A DNA stretch of 64,000 nucleotides from Bacteroides caccae (GTDB lineage: Bacteria > Bacteroidota > Bacteroidia > Bacteroidales > Bacteroidaceae): contig NZ_CP022412.2 in NCBI RefSeq assembly GCF_002222615.2, positions 1,116,001-1,180,000 of the forward strand, read 5' to 3'. Positions 60,769 through 64,000 of this stretch are shown one piece after another. The notes under the pieces are model-generated. The model saw only the letters and a program-made list of their open reading frames with translations. It was not told the DNA's origin and made no database searches. The position numbers and the translations under genes are program-made. Position 1 is the first letter of the stretch. Each line of letters begins with the position of its first letter.

Positions 60769-62898
60769 ATGAGAATAACACAAATTAGAGACGACGGCAG
60801 AGTGAACACTTTGCGGACGTTGAAAATCGAACAGCTCGTGGAGCAAATGAAAGTGGAAACTAAAGCACAACTCGTCTCAGGAATGAGAGAAGTCCTGCCT
60901 TATATATTTCCGGGAGATAAAAATGACTATGTACAGAAAGTGCCGAAGTTGCTTCCTGCGGCTGCCTTTGTCCGTAAGAATGGGGTAATGACAATGGACG
61001 AGTACAACGGAGTGGTGATGCTTCAAGTGAACAATCTCTCCGGACCTATGGAAGCGGATGAGGTGAAAGAACGTGTGAAGGAGTTTCCGCAGACCTATCT
61101 TGCTTTTACCGGTTCTTCCGGAAAGTCGGTAAAGATATGGGTACGCTTTACTTATCCTGACGATCTTTTGCCGGGCAACCGTGAGCAAGCGGAACTTTTC
61201 CATGCGCACGCTTACCGGCTCGCCGTGAAATTTTATCAACCGCAGCTTCCTTTCGATATCGACTTGAAAGAACCTTCACTAGAGCAATATTGTCGTCTGA
61301 CCTTCGACCCCGAACTGTATTTTAATCCCGAAGCGATGCCTGTCTATATGAAACAGCCTATGGCTATGCCGGGAGAAACGACCTATCGCGAACAGGTGAA
61401 GGCGGAAACCTCGCCTTTGCAACGGCTTGTACCGGGATATGAGAGTTATAAAGCTCTTTCCGTACTTTTTGAGGCGGCTTTTGCGCGGGCTTTGGATGAG
61501 CAGCATGGCTATCAGCCGGGAGATGATATACATTCCTTGCTGGTTTGTCTGGCCGGACATTGTTTTCGTGCCGGTATTCCCGCAGAGGATACAGTGCGGT
61601 GGACTCGTGCCCATTACCGCTTGCCGGATGATGAATTTCTGATCCGTGAGACAGTGCAGAATGTATATCGCACTTGTAAAGGGTTTGCGGATAAAAGCAG
61701 TCTGCTGCCGGAACAACTGTTTGTGATGCAAATGGATGAGTTTATGAAACGTCGTTATGAGTTTCGTTTCAATCAGTTGACCTCGCAAGTGGAATGCCGG
61801 CAACGGAACAGTTTTGATTTTTATTTTCGTCCGGTAAATAAGAGGCTGATGGCAAGTATTACCATGAATGCGCAATACGAAGGGCTTAAATTGTGGGACA
61901 AAGACGTGGTGCGTTATCTGAACTCAGATCATGTGCCGGTTTATCAGCCTATTGAAGAGTTCCTTTATGATCTCCCCCGTTGGGACGGCAAAGATCACAT
62001 CGGAGATCTGGCAAAGCGGGTTCCTTGCAATAATCCCCATTGGGCACAGTTGTTCCGTCGTTGGTTTCTCAGCATGATAGCTCATTGGCGTGGACTGGGT
62101 AAAAATCATGCAAACAGCACTTCGCCTATATTAGTCGGTCCGCAGGCTTACAGGAAATCTACGTTTTGCCGCCTGATTCTACCGCCGTGTTTGCAGGCGT
62201 ACTATACGGATAGCATTGACTTTAGCCGGAAACGGGATGCGGAGTTGTATCTGAATCGTTTTTTGCTGATTAATATGGATGAGTTTGACCAGATAGGTAT
62301 CAATCAGCAGCCTTTCCTTAAACATATCATGCAAAAGCCGGTCGTTAATACACGGCGCCCGAATGCTTCGGCGGTAGAAGAACTTCGCCGCTACGCTTCT
62401 TTCATCGGAACAAGCAATCATAAGGATTTGCTGACAGATACTTCCGGCAGTCGTCGTTATATAGGTGTGGAGGTTACGGGAGTGATTGATGTGGTTCGTC
62501 CTGTTGATTATGAACAGCTTTATGCGCAGGCAATGGCGGCGCTCTATCACAATGAACGGTATTGGTTTGACGAAAAGGAAGAAGCCATTATGACGGAAGC
62601 CAATCAGGAGTTTGAACAGTCACCGCTTATCGAACAGCTGTTTCTTGTGTATTACCGCGTTGCGGACGATGAGGAAGAAGGAGAGTGGATACTTGCTGCC
62701 GATATATTGCAACGGATACAAAAGGCGAGTAAAATGAAATTCTCTTCCGGTCAGGTGAACTATTTCGGACGTATTCTGCAACGGTTGGGAGTGAAATCGT
62801 ACAGGAAAACGCGCGGAGTTTATTATCATGTGGTGGCTGTCGCTCAAAAAGAGATACAGGGTAATTGCGAAAGACTTACCGGAAGAAAGACTTTATGA
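60769..62898 (+). CDS. VirE/BT4734-type primase-helicase
   Basis: 709 aa. The N-terminal about 300 residues resemble the BT4734-like (primase-polymerase-like) domain: YLAFTGSSGKSVKIWVRF and LPFDIDLKEPSLEQYCRLTFDP. The C-terminal half is a VirE/DUF3874 ATPase: DLPRWDGKDHIGDLA, PILVGPQAYRKSTFCRLILP (Walker A region), NRFLLINMDEFDQIG (Walker B), and SFIGTSNHKDLLTDTSGSRRYIGVEV. The Walker A reads GPQAYRKST, not the usual GxxGxGK(S/T), though Lys-Ser/Thr is kept. Related proteins serve phages, plasmids and integrated elements in DNA replication. No integrase, relaxase or structural gene is in the window. Confidence 0.9.
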   Translation: MRITQIRDDGRVNTLRTLKIEQLVEQMKVETKAQLVSGMREVLPYIFPGDKNDYVQKVPKLLPAAAFVRKNGVMTMDEYNGVVMLQVNNLSGPMEADEVKERVKEFPQTYLAFTGSSGKSVKIWVRFTYPDDLLPGNREQAELFHAHAYRLAVKFYQPQLPFDIDLKEPSLEQYCRLTFDPELYFNPEAMPVYMKQPMAMPGETTYREQVKAETSPLQRLVPGYESYKALSVLFEAAFARALDEQHGYQPGDDIHSLLVCLAGHCFRAGIPAEDTVRWTRAHYRLPDDEFLIRETVQNVYRTCKGFADKSSLLPEQLFVMQMDEFMKRRYEFRFNQLTSQVECRQRNSFDFYFRPVNKRLMASITMNAQYEGLKLWDKDVVRYLNSDHVPVYQPIEEFLYDLPRWDGKDHIGDLAKRVPCNNPHWAQLFRRWFLSMIAHWRGLGKNHANSTSPILVGPQAYRKSTFCRLILPPCLQAYYTDSIDFSRKRDAELYLNRFLLINMDEFDQIGINQQPFLKHIMQKPVVNTRRPNASAVEELRRYASFIGTSNHKDLLTDTSGSRRYIGVEVTGVIDVVRPVDYEQLYAQAMAALYHNERYWFDEKEEAIMTEANQEFEQSPLIEQLFLVYYRVADDEEEGEWILAADILQRIQKASKMKFSSGQVNYFGRILQRLGVKSYRKTRGVYYHVVAVAQKEIQGNCERLTGRKTL

Positions 62899-63006
62899 CT
62901 CGGGAAATGAGAGTTTGTCGGATATATGATCGCTTTCTTACAAGCTCTTTTCGATAAATCGCGTTAATAATTCGGTGAAACTGCTGTCTGTTAATCGGTT
63001 TTATTG

Positions 63007-63014
63007 TATCTTTG
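63007..63014 (+). promoter_or_regulatory. -7 box for MsbA-like gene
   Basis: TATCTTTG, 28 bp before ATG 63042. Confidence 0.55.
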
Positions 63015-63041
63015 CGGTCTTAACTTATTTAATGGCAAGTA

Positions 63042-64000
63042 ATGAAGGAATTTCTACAATTGATGCGACGTTTTGTGTCGCCTTATAAGAAGTATATCGG
63101 CTGGGCTGTTTTGCTGAATATTTTATCTGCTGTATTCAATGTGTTTTCATTCACTTTTTTGATTCCTATTCTGAGTATCCTGTTCAAGACGGAAGGGGCT
63201 GATAAGGTCTATCATTTTATGGAATGGGGAAGTGGTGATTTGGCCGATGTTGCTAAGAATAACTTCTATTATTATATCAGTCAGATGATAATAGATAATG
63301 GACCTACTATGGCGCTTATCTTTTTGGGACTGTTCCTGATGATTATGACATTGTTTAAAACCGGTTGTTATTTCGCTTCTTCGGCTGTAATGATTCCGTT
63401 GCGTACAGGAGTGGTGCGTGATATCCGTATTATGGTGTATGCCAAGGTGATGCGTCTGCCGATGTCATTCTTCTCGGAAGAGAGAAAAGGAGATATTATC
63501 GCTCGTATGAGCGGGGATGTGGGTGAAGTGGAGAACTCCATTACCAGCTCGTTGGATATGTTGATGAAGAGTCCGATTATGATTATTCTGTATTTTGCGA
63601 CACTGGTCATCACCAGCTGGCAGTTGACTCTCTTTACGATCGTTGTGTTGCCGGGAATGGGCTGGCTGATGGGTGTGGTAGGACGAAAACTGAAACGCCA
63701 GTCTTTGGAGGCGCAGAGCAAGTGGAGCGATACGATGTCGCAACTGGAAGAAACGTTGGGTGGCTTGCGCATTATCAAAGCTTTTATTGCGGAAGACAAA
63801 ATGATTAACCGTTTCACCAAATGCAGCAACGAACTTCGTGACGCGACAAATAAGGTTGCCATACGTCAGGCTATGGCGCATCCTATGAGTGAGTTCTTAG
63901 GAACGATTCTGATTGTAGCTGTGTTATGGTTCGGCGGTACATTGATTCTGGGACAAAACGCATCGATTGACGCTCCGACATTTATCTTTTATATGGTGAT
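63042..64000 (+). CDS. MsbA-like ABC exporter, N-terminal part (runs off the window)
   Basis: 319 codons are present with no stop before the edge. An ATG at 63032 in another frame closes quickly, so 63042 is the start. The translation begins MKEFLQLMRRFVSPYKKYIG and shows about five or six transmembrane helices, with intracellular-loop blocks LPMSFFSEERKGDIIARM and QLEETLGGLRIIKAF, typical of type IV ABC exporters (ABC_membrane domain). The ATPase domain lies beyond the window. MsbA flips lipid A-core, which would suit the nearby lipooligosaccharide genes, but other exporters share this layout. Confidence 0.88.
   Translation, partial: MKEFLQLMRRFVSPYKKYIGWAVLLNILSAVFNVFSFTFLIPILSILFKTEGADKVYHFMEWGSGDLADVAKNNFYYYISQMIIDNGPTMALIFLGLFLMIMTLFKTGCYFASSAVMIPLRTGVVRDIRIMVYAKVMRLPMSFFSEERKGDIIARMSGDVGEVENSITSSLDMLMKSPIMIILYFATLVITSWQLTLFTIVVLPGMGWLMGVVGRKLKRQSLEAQSKWSDTMSQLEETLGGLRIIKAFIAEDKMINRFTKCSNELRDATNKVAIRQAMAHPMSEFLGTILIVAVLWFGGTLILGQNASIDAPTFIFYMV

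Overview
The window looks like a chromosomal segment of a gut Bacteroides close to B. thetaiotaomicron. Several things point to this: many copies of the Bacteroidetes core promoter (-7 box TAnnTTTG, often with a TTG-type -33 element about 20 bp upstream), a SusD C-terminus, a chondroitin-sulfate operon (GH88, serine-type sulfatase, PL8 lyase), and family markers such as DUF3108, DUF4254, BT4734/VirE primase-helicase and HU-like proteins. From memory, the order GH88-sulfatase-PL8-cysS and pfkA-rnc-fabF-acpP-purN matches B. thetaiotaomicron around BT_3348 to BT_3360. No database was searched.

Layout. 1-9.6 kb holds the end of a SusD-like gene, two conserved envelope genes, a thioesterase, and a glycosaminoglycan operon for chondroitin sulfate or hyaluronan. 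9.6-26.3 kb is housekeeping: cysS, a HAD phosphatase, a SNF2 helicase, an MnmA paralogue, a GH3-like enzyme, pfkA, rnc, fabF, acpP, purN, an MBOAT/SGNH acylation pair and pdxB. Within it, 11.14-11.95 kb is gene-poor and carries a winged-helix fragment, a structured hairpin and a 22-bp-period repeat array. 26.3-52.3 kb is a surface-glycan cluster, most likely lipooligosaccharide or O-glycan. Its conserved, higher-GC part (26.3-36.6 kb) has a GT9 enzyme, UDP-galactopyranose mutase, a galactofuranosyltransferase-like enzyme, a WaaP-like kinase and a LicC/LicD/PLP-enzyme group. Its markedly AT-rich part (36.9-52.3 kb) is a mosaic of glycosyltransferases, a second glf, a DegT aminotransferase/acetyltransferase pair and a GtrB/membrane-protein pair, probably acquired by transfer.

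52.5-59.4 kb is an accessory island read leftward: a protein with a phosphoribosyltransferase-like N-terminus, an SMC/RecF-like ATPase, a two-helix coiled-coil membrane protein, and a lipoprotein. The first three are tightly packed (15-bp gap, then 8-bp overlap) and are my best candidate for an undescribed defence or stress system. 59.5-62.9 kb has an HU-like gene and a divergent VirE-type primase-helicase around a 603-bp control region. That region contains four repeats at exactly 22 bp, an ATGAGAAAT hairpin and further ATGAGAA copies. The same two ingredients recur about 49 kb away in the 11.1-11.9 kb gap. The window ends inside an MsbA-like ABC transporter.
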